Positions 46,623 to 56,174 of a stretch of DNA of 64,000 bases are shown here, in pieces. The notes below the pieces were generated by a model that saw nothing but the letters and a program-made list of their open reading frames with translations, did not search any database and was not told where the DNA came from. Location of the stretch: contig JBGUPJ010000023.1 of assembly GCA_045130235.1 (NCBI GenBank), positions 45,435 through 109,434 of the forward strand. The letters run 5' to 3'. The position numbers and the translations under genes were made by a program. Numbering within the stretch: position 1 is the stretch's first letter; each line of letters begins with the position of its first letter. The DNA is from UBA1756 sp045130235 (GTDB taxonomy: Bacteria > Bacteroidota > Bacteroidia > Bacteroidales > WCHB1-69).

Positions 46623-47672
46623 TTATTTGGGAAGTTCGGTGAGCGTTTTGAGGGTGATGCCTGCGGTGGAGTAGGGAGCGGAGTGGATGGTGGAGAAGTC
46701 GTTTTGCAGGTATTTGAAGTAGCCGCACACGGCAATCATGGCGGCGTTGTCGGTGGTGAGGTCGATGGTGGGCACGAAGAGGCGGCGGTGGTATTTGTCG
46801 GCGATGCGCTGCATGGCGGCTTTGAGACCGCTGTTGGCCGACACGCCGCCAGCGATGACCAGGTCGCGGCAACGCAGCTCCTTGACCGCCCGCTCCACCT
46901 TGTTAGCCAGCGACTTGACGATAGCATATTGCATCGAGGCGGCCAGGTCGGCCACATTCTCCTCGATGAAATGCTCGTTCTCTTTGAGGTGGTCGCGCAC
47001 AAAATAGAGGAAGGAGGTCTTGAGTCCGCTGAAGCTGTAGTCGAGGCCGGGGAGGTGGGCGATGGCGAAGCTGAACCGCTTCGGGTCGCCGGTCTGCGCC
47101 AGCCGGTCGATGACGGGACCGCCGGGGTAGGGGAGACCGAGGATTTTCGCCGCCTTGTCGAAGGCCTCACCCGCTGCATCGTCAATCGTCCGCCCGATGA
47201 TTTCCATGTCAAAATAGTCGTTCACCTTCAGCAAAAGGGTGTGGCCGCCCGAAACCGTCAGACAGAGGAAAGGAAATTCAGGTTTTCCCTTTTCTTCTCC
47301 CTTTTTCTCCAAAAAATTAGCCAAAACATGCGCCTGAAGATGGTCCACCTCGATGAGCGGAACCCCCAAACTGAAGGCCATGGCCTTTGAAAAAGAACTC
47401 CCTACAAGCAACGAACCCAAAAGTCCGGGACCATTTGTATAAGCTATCGCGGATATTTGATTTTTGTGTATCTTTGCACGCTTAAGTGCAGTGTCCACCA
47501 CCGGGATGATATTTTGCTGGTGAGCGCGCGATGCCAACTCTGGAACTACCCCTCCGTATTCGGAGTGAACTCGCTGAGAAGCAATGACATTCGACAATAT
47601 CGACGTGTCTTCTATCACCGCCGCAGAAGTGTCATCACAGGAGGATTCTACACCAAGAATATAAACCGACAT
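46623..47672 (-). CDS. tsaD: tRNA N6-threonylcarbamoyladenosine synthase subunit TsaD
   Basis: 349-aa ASKHA-fold ATPase of the t6A37 modification complex. ESSCDDTSAA starts the protein; metal-binding His residues are in IEVDHLQAHVLAN; LCLTVSGGHTLLL, PGPxVIDRLAQTG (as PGGPVIDRLAQ) and IAGGVSANSGL are family motifs. It begins the minus-strand operon tsaD-holA-SRPBCC-lptB-lnt. Its -7 box (47693-47700) lies inside the start of the divergent tamB frame. Confidence 0.97.
   Translation of the reverse strand: MSVYILGVESSCDDTSAAVIEDTSILSNVIASQRVHSEYGGVVPELASRAHQQNIIPVVDTALKRAKIHKNQISAIAYTNGPGLLGSLLVGSSFSKAMAFSLGVPLIEVDHLQAHVLANFLEKKGEEKGKPEFPFLCLTVSGGHTLLLKVNDYFDMEIIGRTIDDAAGEAFDKAAKILGLPYPGGPVIDRLAQTGDPKRFSFAIAHLPGLDYSFSGLKTSFLYFVRDHLKENEHFIEENVADLAASMQYAIVKSLANKVERAVKELRCRDLVIAGGVSANSGLKAAMQRIADKYHRRLFVPTIDLTTDNAAMIAVCGYFKYLQNDFSTIHSAPYSTAGITLKTLTELPK
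47469..47476 (+). promoter_or_regulatory. possible -7 box for tamB inside tsaD
   Basis: TATCTTTG followed by CA on the plus strand matches the consensus, 209 bp before the TTG start of tamB. It lies within tsaD coding sequence, so it may be coincidental; no better upstream match was found. Confidence 0.35.
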
Positions 47673-47684
47673 AACCGCTGAATT

Positions 47685-50600
47685 TTGGGACGCAAAATTA
47701 CGAAAAAAATCATAAAAAGCATCCTAATTATCTTGGGGTGTTTTATTGCCCTCGACCTAATCGTGGTGGGATTGCTTTTTGTGCCTCCTATTCAGGAAAA
47801 AGTGGTCGGTGTGGTGGCGGAATCACTTTCTGAAAAGTGGAACTCCCGTATCACCATCGGCCATATCTACCTCAGCCCTACGCTCAAACTTACCGTCGAA
47901 GACCTTGTCATCCGCGACCATCACGACAACTCCATGATCGCCGCTGGCGAGCTGAAAAGCCGTATCACTAAGTTGAAATTTTCTCCATTTAAGCTGGGCT
48001 TTTCTGACATTGAGTCCGACAAGATCAATGTGACAATTCGGAAATATGAGGGGGATGATGCCGTCAATATTTCGATTTGGGCCAAAAATTTTAAAAAGAA
48101 GAAAAAGACTACGAAACCATTCGAGATGACGGCCTCTTCCATTATCTTGAAAAATGCCCGTTTCGTATATCATAACGACCTGACATGCAGTACGAAAGAT
48201 AAGGGGGGTATTGATTTTGGCTATTTTGAACTGAAAAATATTGATGCTCGGCTTGACAATTTTGTCTTGCTCGGTTCCGACATTTCCGCCGAGATTGAAC
48301 ATCTTGCCTTCAAGCAATATACTGGATTCGTCCTCAAGAATCTCTGTGGTAAATTTCATATAGGTCCTAAAGGCCTGACACTCAAAAATGCAGTGCTGGC
48401 TACCCCTAATAGCAGGGTGTTTCTCGACTTCGCTTTCGAGTACAAAACCTGGCAGGATTATGGAGATTTCCTTAACAAGATTAAGTTCAATGTGAAAACG
48501 AAGACCTCCACGTTTGATATGCGTGACCTTCGCTATTTTGCTCCGAAACTGGCAGGCATGGATAACCAACTGGTTTTCTCCGCACAAGTAAACGGCCCTA
48601 TCAACCATTTGGTGATCAAGAATTTGAATGCAAGATTTGCGGATAATACCCATCTTGCTGGCGACCTCGACATCAAGAATCTTACCGATTTCTTCAATGC
48701 GGATATTCGTGCCAAATTGGTGCAGAATGAAGTGGATTTGCGTGAAATACAGCAGTTTAAACTGCCTGGTGGTAAGACCATCCCAATTCCCGAACAGGTG
48801 GCTTCGCTCGGTCTGGTGACTCTTGATATGGAGTATGCCGGTGTCGTATCCGACAAGTTCGATGTGGATGCCTCCTTGCTCACCTCTGCCGGCGATGTGG
48901 ATGCGAAGTTCTCCACCCGCTGCCACGAGGCCGACGACGGGTTGGACTACTCCGTGACGGTGGCCGCCAACCGGGTGTCTGTCCAGAAACTGCTCCCCAA
49001 AGTCTCGATGATAGGCGGTGTTACCGGTACCATCAGTGCGAAAGGTAAAGTGGGCGACCTCAACCGTCTCACCGAGACCGTGTCGGCTGACATCGATGCC
49101 AATATCGCTCATGTCGCCCTCAAAGGCTATCCGTTGCGTAATCTAAAGGCCAAGGGAAAATATGTGAACAAACATATCGATGCGGATGTGACCCTCCGTG
49201 ACCCCAACCTCAACTTGGCTATCAATGGCAATATGGATATGTCGGGTAAAGTCTCTGAATATCATGCAGAAGGAAATATCAATAAGCTGAATGCCACCGC
49301 ATTATTTGCCCATCTCCCGATGATGGACAGCACCGTCACCAAGGGGTTCGACAAAGTGGTGTACTATGTGCAGCAGCATCCCGAACTTGCCCTTTCAATC
49401 AGTAACCTGTCTTGCGACTTGGCGGGCAATACGCTGAGTGACTTGAACGGCAATCTGTTCATTGATAGTTTGTTATATGCACAAGACGGCAAGTCCTTGT
49501 CTTTGGACCGCTTGCGCGTGGTGAGCCTCGCCCGAGACAACCAACAGTTGATACGCCTCTCTTCTAATTTGGTGAATGCGTCTCTGACCACCTCTTACGA
49601 CCTTGCCGATGTGCCGAAAGCTTTGCTTAACCTGGTTTATACCTATTGTGGTAATCTGTTCCCGGAGAAAAAAGTAGCTTCCGAGTTTGACTATTCTGAT
49701 GACATTGACCACTCGCTTGCGTTGAAGGTGGATGCCTACAACCTTGCTCCAATTCTCGATATGTTTGTGCCTAAGATCCAAATAGATAACAATACCACGC
49801 TGGCGGTGAAGACCAACGAGTCTCATTCTGATGACCAGATTCAGTTCTATTCGCCAGGCATTCGTATCGGTGATAATATTGTGGTCAACAATGCCCAAAT
49901 ATCATCTCGTCAGAAAGATGTTATGGATCTGGACATTACGGCATCGGTTAGGTCGGTGTCAATCGGTGAAAATGGTAACTTTTCGTTGGAAAATATTGAC
50001 TTGCAGGCTAATGTTGGTCCGCAATCTTTGGGATATCACCTTGATTGGAAAAATCCTGCCGTCATTTCGGCTCATAAGTCAGTGTTGGCGGGTACCATTG
50101 ATTTTAGGGAAGACGGAGCTATCGTCGCCCATGTTGATGAGTCGGAAGTCTATTTCAAGGAGTTTCCGTTCTCGTTCAATAAGGATCATTTGGTGACGAT
50201 TAAAGATGGCAATGTGCAGATTGACAATCTGATACTGACTTCTAAAGAGAGTCAGTTGATGGTGAATGGTAAAGTGGGAAAGGCGAACGACAGCTTGGTA
50301 GGTACCATCGACAATTTGGATGTCAGTGTGCTGAACCAGTTCATCAAGACCGACAAGATGCGGCTGGGCGGCGCGTTGTCAGCCAACGTGCAGATGCGGG
50401 AGATGCGCGGCAGTAATATTCTGTTGGGTACGGCCATCATACGCGATTTCGAGTTCAACGAGGAACAGTTCGGCCACCTGTATGCCAACGCCATCCTGCC
50501 TTCCGACAAAAACATCCATTTCCGTGGTGGTCTTATCGATGCGGAATACTTCCCCGACAGTGCGACTGTATATAATTATAGGTATAGGGAAGATTTTATG

Positions 50601-52346
50601 AATCAGAAAGGAGTGAACACGCACTTGACCGGTCTTTTCGATATGGAGCAGAAACAGTTGAAAGTGACTGCCGATATCGATACCCTGCCGTTAGGCTTCC
50701 TCGAGCCGATGCTTTCGTCATTCAGCCACAAGTTCGACGGCAATGCGTCTGGTAAAATAGATTTCATCTTCAATAAAGATTCCATGTATTTTGAGGGTGT
50801 GGCGGAAGTTCGCGAGGCGCAGATCGGTATCGCGCCGCTGAACACCTTCTACAATATTAATAACCAGCGAGTGAAGTTCACGAAGGATGGCTTTACGTTC
50901 GACAAAATGGTTCTGACCGACCAGTTTGGCAACAAGGCCACGATGAACGGCTATGTAAACCACCACAATTTTTCTGATTTTAACTTGAAATTGGACATCT
51001 CTACCCCGAAGATTTTTGTGCTGAATACCAAGCAGCAAGCCGACAATCCTTTCTATGGTGATGGGTTTATATCGGGAAACATCACCATCGCCGGTGACAT
51101 GGAAAAACTTTCTTTCTATGGCGACGATCTTGTTACCCAGAGTGGCACTGTCTTCTGTCTGCCTATCAGTTTCGCCGACAAAGCTTACGCTTCCGATGTG
51201 ATTACTTTCGTGGTTTCCGAAGATGTGAAGAAACCTGTTGAGGAAGAGGAAGTTTCGGAGAGTTCGATGGAAATGGACTTTGATTTCACCTTCGATGTCA
51301 CACCAGCCGCTGATATTAAACTTGATCTTGACCTAGCAGCGTTTGGTGGAAAAATCAAGACCAAAGGTGCTGGACAATTGCATTTTACGTATAATACTAA
51401 AATCGACAAAGTCAATATCTTGGGTGATGTGGAGTTGCAGTCAGGGTCTTTTATAATGACCTTTGCGCAATTGTTGAATAAAAAGTTCGAACTGATGCCG
51501 GGCGGTGTGGTGACGTTCCCCGGCTCACCCTACGACATCCATATCAATGTCCGCGCAGGCTATAAAACGGTGGCCTCTCTCGCCGACCTGTTCTCCTCCG
51601 AGTCCACTAATGTGCGCAGAATGCCCGTTACAGCCTATCTCAATTTTAACGGAAACCTCAACGACCCTGCCGCTATTGACTTTTCTTTTGAACTCCCTAA
51701 TGCCACTCCGGATATGAAGAACCTGTTTTACAGCACGATAGATACTACCAATCTTCAGCGTAAAACCGAGCAGTTCTTCTCGCTCGTCATGTTGGGAAAA
51801 TTTGCCTCCCAGCAAACTTCCGTTGCCAACATCAACTTGGAGAGTACTGGTATCGGTGTGCTGACTTCCACCCTCAGTAACTTCATATCCAATCAGTTGA
51901 AATATGTGGACGTGAATCTCAACTATCAGAACGCCACCGCCGACAAGGCTGCGGAATACGCTGTGGGCGCCTCCACGTCCCTCTTCAACGACCGAACCGT
52001 TATCGAGACCTACGTCGGCTACAAGGATGACAAGTCAAGCACCTTCAGCAACCAGTTTATCGGCGACTTCAGCGTGGAGCAGAAATTGAATGAGCTCGGC
52101 ACGTGGCGACTCAAGGTCTTCAATGTCACCAATCAGGATGAACTCCGAAACGCCACCCGAAACAACCCGTATGCGCAGGGTATTGCTGTGATTTATAAAC
52201 AGGATTTTAATAATAGAAAGGATCTGATCGCTTCTTTTACCCGAAGTAAGGAAGGAAAAGAGAATAAGGAAAAGAAATCACGTAAAAGAAAGAAAAAGAA
52301 GGATAAAGAGGCCATTCAGACAGAAGAACCAACCTTTAAACCATAA
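47685..52346 (+). CDS. tamB: TamB/AsmA-like translocation and assembly module protein
   Basis: 1,553-aa inner-membrane-anchored periplasmic bridge protein of the AsmA/TamB class, linked to outer-membrane protein assembly or lipid transport. The N-terminal helix is about residues 11-32 (SILIILGCFIALDLIVVGLLF). A long repeated beta-strand region follows, and the C-terminal DUF490/TamB domain is recognisable (MPGGVVTFPGSPYDIHINVRA ... VEQKLNELGTWRLKVFNVTN). A basic tail of about 40 residues with many Lys closes it. No ATG exists near the start: the first candidates in frame after a TGA at 47679-47681 are TTG at 47685 or non-standard codons; TTG is used. It is separated from tsaD by 12 bp. Confidence 0.9.
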   Translation: MGRKITKKIIKSILIILGCFIALDLIVVGLLFVPPIQEKVVGVVAESLSEKWNSRITIGHIYLSPTLKLTVEDLVIRDHHDNSMIAAGELKSRITKLKFSPFKLGFSDIESDKINVTIRKYEGDDAVNISIWAKNFKKKKKTTKPFEMTASSIILKNARFVYHNDLTCSTKDKGGIDFGYFELKNIDARLDNFVLLGSDISAEIEHLAFKQYTGFVLKNLCGKFHIGPKGLTLKNAVLATPNSRVFLDFAFEYKTWQDYGDFLNKIKFNVKTKTSTFDMRDLRYFAPKLAGMDNQLVFSAQVNGPINHLVIKNLNARFADNTHLAGDLDIKNLTDFFNADIRAKLVQNEVDLREIQQFKLPGGKTIPIPEQVASLGLVTLDMEYAGVVSDKFDVDASLLTSAGDVDAKFSTRCHEADDGLDYSVTVAANRVSVQKLLPKVSMIGGVTGTISAKGKVGDLNRLTETVSADIDANIAHVALKGYPLRNLKAKGKYVNKHIDADVTLRDPNLNLAINGNMDMSGKVSEYHAEGNINKLNATALFAHLPMMDSTVTKGFDKVVYYVQQHPELALSISNLSCDLAGNTLSDLNGNLFIDSLLYAQDGKSLSLDRLRVVSLARDNQQLIRLSSNLVNASLTTSYDLADVPKALLNLVYTYCGNLFPEKKVASEFDYSDDIDHSLALKVDAYNLAPILDMFVPKIQIDNNTTLAVKTNESHSDDQIQFYSPGIRIGDNIVVNNAQISSRQKDVMDLDITASVRSVSIGENGNFSLENIDLQANVGPQSLGYHLDWKNPAVISAHKSVLAGTIDFREDGAIVAHVDESEVYFKEFPFSFNKDHLVTIKDGNVQIDNLILTSKESQLMVNGKVGKANDSLVGTIDNLDVSVLNQFIKTDKMRLGGALSANVQMREMRGSNILLGTAIIRDFEFNEEQFGHLYANAILPSDKNIHFRGGLIDAEYFPDSATVYNYRYREDFMNQKGVNTHLTGLFDMEQKQLKVTADIDTLPLGFLEPMLSSFSHKFDGNASGKIDFIFNKDSMYFEGVAEVREAQIGIAPLNTFYNINNQRVKFTKDGFTFDKMVLTDQFGNKATMNGYVNHHNFSDFNLKLDISTPKIFVLNTKQQADNPFYGDGFISGNITIAGDMEKLSFYGDDLVTQSGTVFCLPISFADKAYASDVITFVVSEDVKKPVEEEEVSESSMEMDFDFTFDVTPAADIKLDLDLAAFGGKIKTKGAGQLHFTYNTKIDKVNILGDVELQSGSFIMTFAQLLNKKFELMPGGVVTFPGSPYDIHINVRAGYKTVASLADLFSSESTNVRRMPVTAYLNFNGNLNDPAAIDFSFELPNATPDMKNLFYSTIDTTNLQRKTEQFFSLVMLGKFASQQTSVANINLESTGIGVLTSTLSNFISNQLKYVDVNLNYQNATADKAAEYAVGASTSLFNDRTVIETYVGYKDDKSSTFSNQFIGDFSVEQKLNELGTWRLKVFNVTNQDELRNATRNNPYAQGIAVIYKQDFNNRKDLIASFTRSKEGKENKEKKSRKRKKKKDKEAIQTEEPTFKP
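47693..47700 (-). promoter_or_regulatory. -7 box of the tsaD operon, inside the tamB start
   Basis: Minus-strand TAATTTTG followed by CG, 20 bp upstream of the tsaD ATG and within codons 3-6 of tamB as called. Confidence 0.55.
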
Positions 52347-52351
52347 ATGCC

Positions 52352-52696
52352 ATGTTGAACTATTTTCAGCACGTACCCATCTCCATTACCATCTGCGATA
52401 AAGAAGGTAAAATATTGGAAATGAACGACAAGTCAATCGCCACTTTCACCAAGGACGGCCAATCTTTAGTGGGCAATTCATTGCTGGATTGCCATCCCGA
52501 ACCGGCTCGCTCCAAACTGCTGTCCATGCTCCAAAATCACAACGTGAATGTCTATACCATTGAGAAAAATGGTGTTAAAAAGATGATTTATCAGATGCCG
52601 TGGTACAACGATCAGCAGCAGTTCGGCGGCTATGTGGAACTCTCGATGGAGCTGCCCGCCGAAATGCCCCACTATGTTCGTCAGCCAAAAAAATAA
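52352..52696 (+). CDS. single-domain PAS protein
   Basis: 114-aa protein consisting of one PAS domain (ISITICDKEGKILEMNDKS ... SLLDCHPEPARSKLLSML ... YQMPWYNDQQQFGGYVE). The sequence resembles the PAS domains of DUF438-type sensors, with the conserved CHP-p helix. No output domain is attached, so a partner protein, if any, is elsewhere. It lies 5 bp after tamB and 9 bp before the BatD-like gene. Confidence 0.85.
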   Translation: MLNYFQHVPISITICDKEGKILEMNDKSIATFTKDGQSLVGNSLLDCHPEPARSKLLSMLQNHNVNVYTIEKNGVKKMIYQMPWYNDQQQFGGYVELSMELPAEMPHYVRQPKK

Positions 52697-52705
52697 AATA
52701 CAGTC

Positions 52706-53686
52706 ATGTTGAAGTTCAGGACTTTTTTATGGATGATGCTGATGCTGGCGGCTTTCCCGTGTGCCGCCCAGCTGCCTGAAGTGAACGTGACGGCCAAGTT
52801 CGATTCCACCCATATCCTGGTGGGAGACCATCTGCGTCTGCACCTTTCCGTACAAACGACAGGCAAAGCGGTGCTGTCTTTCCAGTCGAAAGACGATTGG
52901 CAGATGATGAACTGCGAGGTTTTGGATGTATCTGACATTCAACGCAGTGAGAAAAATGGCCAGGTTACTTATCGGCAGGATGTGGTGGTTACGGCCTTTG
53001 ACACGGGTCGTGCGGTCATCGCCCCTGTAGTGGTGTGGGCCGATACCCTTCCAGTGGCCTGCACCGACACGCTCTACTTCTATGTGGACACACTTCCCGT
53101 ATTCGTGGATACTGCGGCTGCTTTCCGCGACATCAAGCCCCCCGTAACTGTGAAAGAAAAGGTGGAAAAACCACGTGGCAAAGTGGCGGTCGTGCTGTCA
53201 TCTATCGGCGCAGGACTCCTACTGATAGCCCTTATCATCTTGTTCTTCCTGTTCTGGTGGCCGAAATTAAAGAAGAAACGGGCCATCCGCCAGCGCGAGA
53301 TTCGCCGACAGAGTTCTGGCACCATTGCCCTTGGACATATTAGAGAATTGAAAGCCAAAGAGTTGTGCCAGAAAGGAATGGCCAAGGAACACTATTCTGA
53401 GTTGAGCGTGATTCTGCGTACATACTTGGATGACCAATGGGATGTGAATGCTATGGAGATGGTGACGGATGAGATTATGACGGCTTTGGCATCTTTGGAT
53501 GTGACAGAGCAGCAGCGGCTGGAAATCCTGTCGTTTTTGCAACTCTCAGATTTGGTGAAATATGCCCGGCGTCAACCTCCGATGGAGGAAAATGCCTTGC
53601 AAATGGATAGGGTGACCCAATTTGTGCGCGACACCGACCAGCAGGAGCAGCAGCGTAGGGCACAACAGGCGGCCAAGAAAAAGTAA
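52706..53686 (+). CDS. BatD-like exported/membrane protein
   Basis: 326-aa protein with a signal peptide (about 1-20, ending PCAAQ), a beta-rich periplasmic domain (about 22-145), one transmembrane helix (about 168-190, IGAGLLLIALIILFFLFWW) and a cytoplasmic charged tail of about 130 residues. Bacteroidota Bat operons often have a small BatD-like gene just before batA. It ends 9 bp before batA; the stop overlaps a strong AGGAGG sequence. Exact role unproven. Confidence 0.65.
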   Translation: MLKFRTFLWMMLMLAAFPCAAQLPEVNVTAKFDSTHILVGDHLRLHLSVQTTGKAVLSFQSKDDWQMMNCEVLDVSDIQRSEKNGQVTYRQDVVVTAFDTGRAVIAPVVVWADTLPVACTDTLYFYVDTLPVFVDTAAAFRDIKPPVTVKEKVEKPRGKVAVVLSSIGAGLLLIALIILFFLFWWPKLKKKRAIRQREIRRQSSGTIALGHIRELKAKELCQKGMAKEHYSELSVILRTYLDDQWDVNAMEMVTDEIMTALASLDVTEQQRLEILSFLQLSDLVKYARRQPPMEENALQMDRVTQFVRDTDQQEQQRRAQQAAKKK

Positions 53687-53692
53687 GGAGGT
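53685..53692 (+). promoter_or_regulatory. strong Shine-Dalgarno-like site for batA
   Basis: AAGGAGGT is a full anti-SD match, unusual for Bacteroidota. It overlaps the stop of the BatD-like gene and precedes ATG codons at 53696 (3 bp) and 53699 (6 bp), favouring the second ATG and coupled expression. Confidence 0.55.
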
Positions 53693-53695
53693 AGT

Positions 53696-54724
53696 ATGAT
53701 GCATGCGTTCGATCACTTTTTTCAAGTTTTAGGACAGATGAAGTTCGCTCATCCTCATCTGCTGTGGTTCCTGCTGATTATCCCGTTCTATGTGGCATGG
53801 TATGTGTGGAAAAGGCATCGGCAATATGCGGCGCTGACCATCAGCACCACTGCCCCACTTGTACAACAGCGCACTTTCCGCTGGTATTTGCGCCATCTTC
53901 CAGCCGTTTTTCGGTGCTTGGCCCTCGCTTTCCTAATCATCGCATTGGCTCGTCCGCAAACTTCTGACAGTCAGGTTAATGGTAAAACCATTAAGGAGGG
54001 AATAGATGTCATCATGGCATTGGATGTGTCGGGCAGTATGGATATGATGGACTTCAAGCCCACTCGTTTGGAGGCCTGCAAGCAGATCGCCGCCGAGTTC
54101 GTGCAAAAACGTGAGAACGACAATGTGGGGCTCGTGCTTTATGCCGGTGAAGCTTATACCCTCAGTCCGCCCACTACCGACCACAATTATTTCCTCGACT
54201 TGCTCAAGACCGTGAAGCGTGAACCCTTGATTGATGGTACCGCCATCGGTGATGGCCTCGGCTTGGCGGTCAGCCACCTGAAAGACAGCAAGGCCAAGAG
54301 CAAGGTGGTGATTCTCCTCTCTGACGGCGTGAACAATGCTGGCTACATCGACCCACGTTCCGCCGCTACGATGGCCAAGGAATATAATATAAAGGTATAT
54401 ACGATCAGTTGCGGCACCAACGGCCGGATGGCTGGTATCAAGGTGCCCGGCCATGGAGTGGTACAGAGCGAGACAGTGCTGGACGAGGCTTTGATGAAAG
54501 AAATCGCCGCCACTACGGGGGGCAAGTACTTCTCGGCCGGCAACGAGAAAAAACTGAGGGAGGTATATGGCGAAATCGATAAGCTGGAGACTACCCGCCG
54601 TGAGGAAAAATCGGTGGTGAGTTGGGCCAATGACCATTTTCTGCCCTTCCTCGTCATCGCTATATTCTGCTTCCTGTTGGAGATAATTACCCGCCTCGGA
54701 CTGGTGCGCGTTAATCTTTCTTGA
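53696..54724 (+). CDS. batA: VWA-domain aerotolerance protein BatA
   Basis: 342-aa membrane protein with an N-terminal pair of helices (about 20-40 and 65-85), a von Willebrand A domain (about 95-290) with intact MIDAS motif DVSGS, a Thr in LSPPTTDHN and Asp in LLSDGVNNAG, and a C-terminal helix (FLPFLVIAIFCFLLEIIT). BatA proteins are linked to oxidative-stress tolerance in Bacteroides and Leptospira. The start may be 53696 or 53699. No moxR-type ATPase or batB is in the window. Confidence 0.9.
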   Translation: MMHAFDHFFQVLGQMKFAHPHLLWFLLIIPFYVAWYVWKRHRQYAALTISTTAPLVQQRTFRWYLRHLPAVFRCLALAFLIIALARPQTSDSQVNGKTIKEGIDVIMALDVSGSMDMMDFKPTRLEACKQIAAEFVQKRENDNVGLVLYAGEAYTLSPPTTDHNYFLDLLKTVKREPLIDGTAIGDGLGLAVSHLKDSKAKSKVVILLSDGVNNAGYIDPRSAATMAKEYNIKVYTISCGTNGRMAGIKVPGHGVVQSETVLDEALMKEIAATTGGKYFSAGNEKKLREVYGEIDKLETTRREEKSVVSWANDHFLPFLVIAIFCFLLEIITRLGLVRVNLS

Positions 54725-54785
54725 CCTGTTATCAAAACATTGATAAGTTTTTTTTGTTTTTTGTCGTTTTAATCAAAAAATAATG

Positions 54786-54793
54786 TAAATTTG
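54786..54793 (+). promoter_or_regulatory. -7 box for the DUF4328 gene
   Basis: TAAATTTG followed by CA, 71 bp upstream of the ATG at 54865. TTG at 54761-54763 is 22 bp upstream of it. Confidence 0.5.
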
Positions 54794-54864
54794 CAAGTTG
54801 TAAAAAGTAGAACTTTTTAAATTGTAATTTATTAAATATCAATGTTATATAAAACATTTCTAAA

Positions 54865-55995
54865 ATGAAGAAATTTACAAACAATGCTCTTTGGGGGTTC
54901 ATTTCTATGGGTCTGAATCTCGTCATCGTAGTTCTGGTGATAGTGTCGGCTGTGCAATTGTCCACATACGACAAGAAAAACACCTATCTGCAAGATTCGA
55001 TTATGCCGACTTATTCTTTTTGGAAGGATAGTGTGGATTATTCGAAAACTGTGCTTGAAAAGAAGGAGAAAGGTTTGGAAGGCTATACCAGTTCACTGAA
55101 TGAGGTGAAGGCATCGGCTGAAGTCGTAGGAGCTGCCCTCGCCGAAAATCCAGATGACAAGGATCTTCAGAGTAAATATTACAGCGACACGGTCAATATG
55201 AAGACCTGTATTGAGAATATTGAGAGAATTAAAGCAGAGAAAAAACTGTATCAAGATACGCTCAGCTTCGCAGAAGCCGGTTTCAAGCCTTGGGCTGAAA
55301 AACATGATGAGGCCGTCAAAGATGCAGAGCCCTCCCTCAAGAGTTTCAATATGATGGTGATGATTGCCGCTGTCCTTCTGCTCATCAAACTGCTTTGTTT
55401 CGGTATCTGGATGATGCGCAACTCAAAGAACATTCGTAAGGTCTGTCCTTGGTGGACGGAAAAATCGGATAAGGATTCAGATAAGAGAGGGTTAAAATCC
55501 TTCTTTGGGTCAATCAATAATAGCGATGTGATGAGTGTCGTTTCCTGGTTCATCCCGATCTACAACCTCTTCAAGCCCTGCTCCCTTTTCTCCAATCTGA
55601 TTTCAGAGACTAAATATGTGCTTCGCGATAAGTCCATCATCACCGATACCAAAGACAACAACCACATGGAGTCCATCTCCTTCTGGTGGGGTTCGATGTT
55701 GTTCGCAAGAATCGTCATGCCGCTCTTCATTGGCGGTTTGGCTATCTGCCTCATCGATTGGTATTGCCTTATCTTTGGCTGTTGCCTTGGCGACTTCGCT
55801 TTCGGTACCTATTTCGGCAACACCGGCCTCTTCTTCTACCTCAGACCGCACGTTGTCGTGATGGCTCTGTATCTCATCGGCTGGCTCGTTTACCTTGGCT
55901 ATGAGTGCTACATGATCCTCTCTTACAACAAACTCAACAAAATGTTGTGCGACAACGAGGATAAATTCAAGTTTGAAGAAAACGCTGCTAAATAA
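54865..55995 (+). CDS. DUF4328-like membrane protein with N-terminal coiled coil
   Basis: 376-aa membrane protein. One N-terminal helix (about 10-32), a long charged probable coiled-coil region (about 45-155, repeated Lys/Glu), then about four transmembrane segments. VSWFIPIYNLFKPCSLFSNLI is the diagnostic stretch of DUF4328 proteins. It is single-gene, with its own -7 box and a strong terminator. Function unknown. Confidence 0.75.
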   Translation: MKKFTNNALWGFISMGLNLVIVVLVIVSAVQLSTYDKKNTYLQDSIMPTYSFWKDSVDYSKTVLEKKEKGLEGYTSSLNEVKASAEVVGAALAENPDDKDLQSKYYSDTVNMKTCIENIERIKAEKKLYQDTLSFAEAGFKPWAEKHDEAVKDAEPSLKSFNMMVMIAAVLLLIKLLCFGIWMMRNSKNIRKVCPWWTEKSDKDSDKRGLKSFFGSINNSDVMSVVSWFIPIYNLFKPCSLFSNLISETKYVLRDKSIITDTKDNNHMESISFWWGSMLFARIVMPLFIGGLAICLIDWYCLIFGCCLGDFAFGTYFGNTGLFFYLRPHVVVMALYLIGWLVYLGYECYMILSYNKLNKMLCDNEDKFKFEENAAK

Positions 55996-56017
55996 TATCA
56001 GCACTGATTCCACATAC

Positions 56018-56056
56018 AAAAAAGCCCGGTTAGTTTTCACTTTCCGGGCTTTTTTT
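56018..56056 (+). terminator. intrinsic terminator of the DUF4328 gene
   Basis: AAAAAAGCCCGG and CCGGGCTTTTTT form a stem around a 14-nt loop, 22 bp beyond the stop codon. The flanking A and T runs make it potentially bidirectional. Confidence 0.92.
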
Positions 56057-56060
56057 ATGC

Positions 56061-56174
56061 CTCATCTTTTCATCCCTTCATCTTTTCATCTATCCTCATC
56101 TCCTCATCTCCTCCAATCTCAACTCTCAACTTTCAGTTTTCAATTTTCAGTTTTCAATTTTCAGTTTTCAGTTT
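56061..56174. repeat. low-complexity repeat tract beside the CapD-like gene
   Basis: CATCTTTTCATC and CTCATCTC units, then alternating TTTTCAG and TTTTCAA heptads at 56129-56174. The heptads run right into the TAA stop codon of the dehydratase gene (56173-56175). Confidence 0.75.

Noticed and set aside
47823..49112. 429-codon minus-strand frame opposite tamB
   Set aside because: Shadow of the TamB coding strand.
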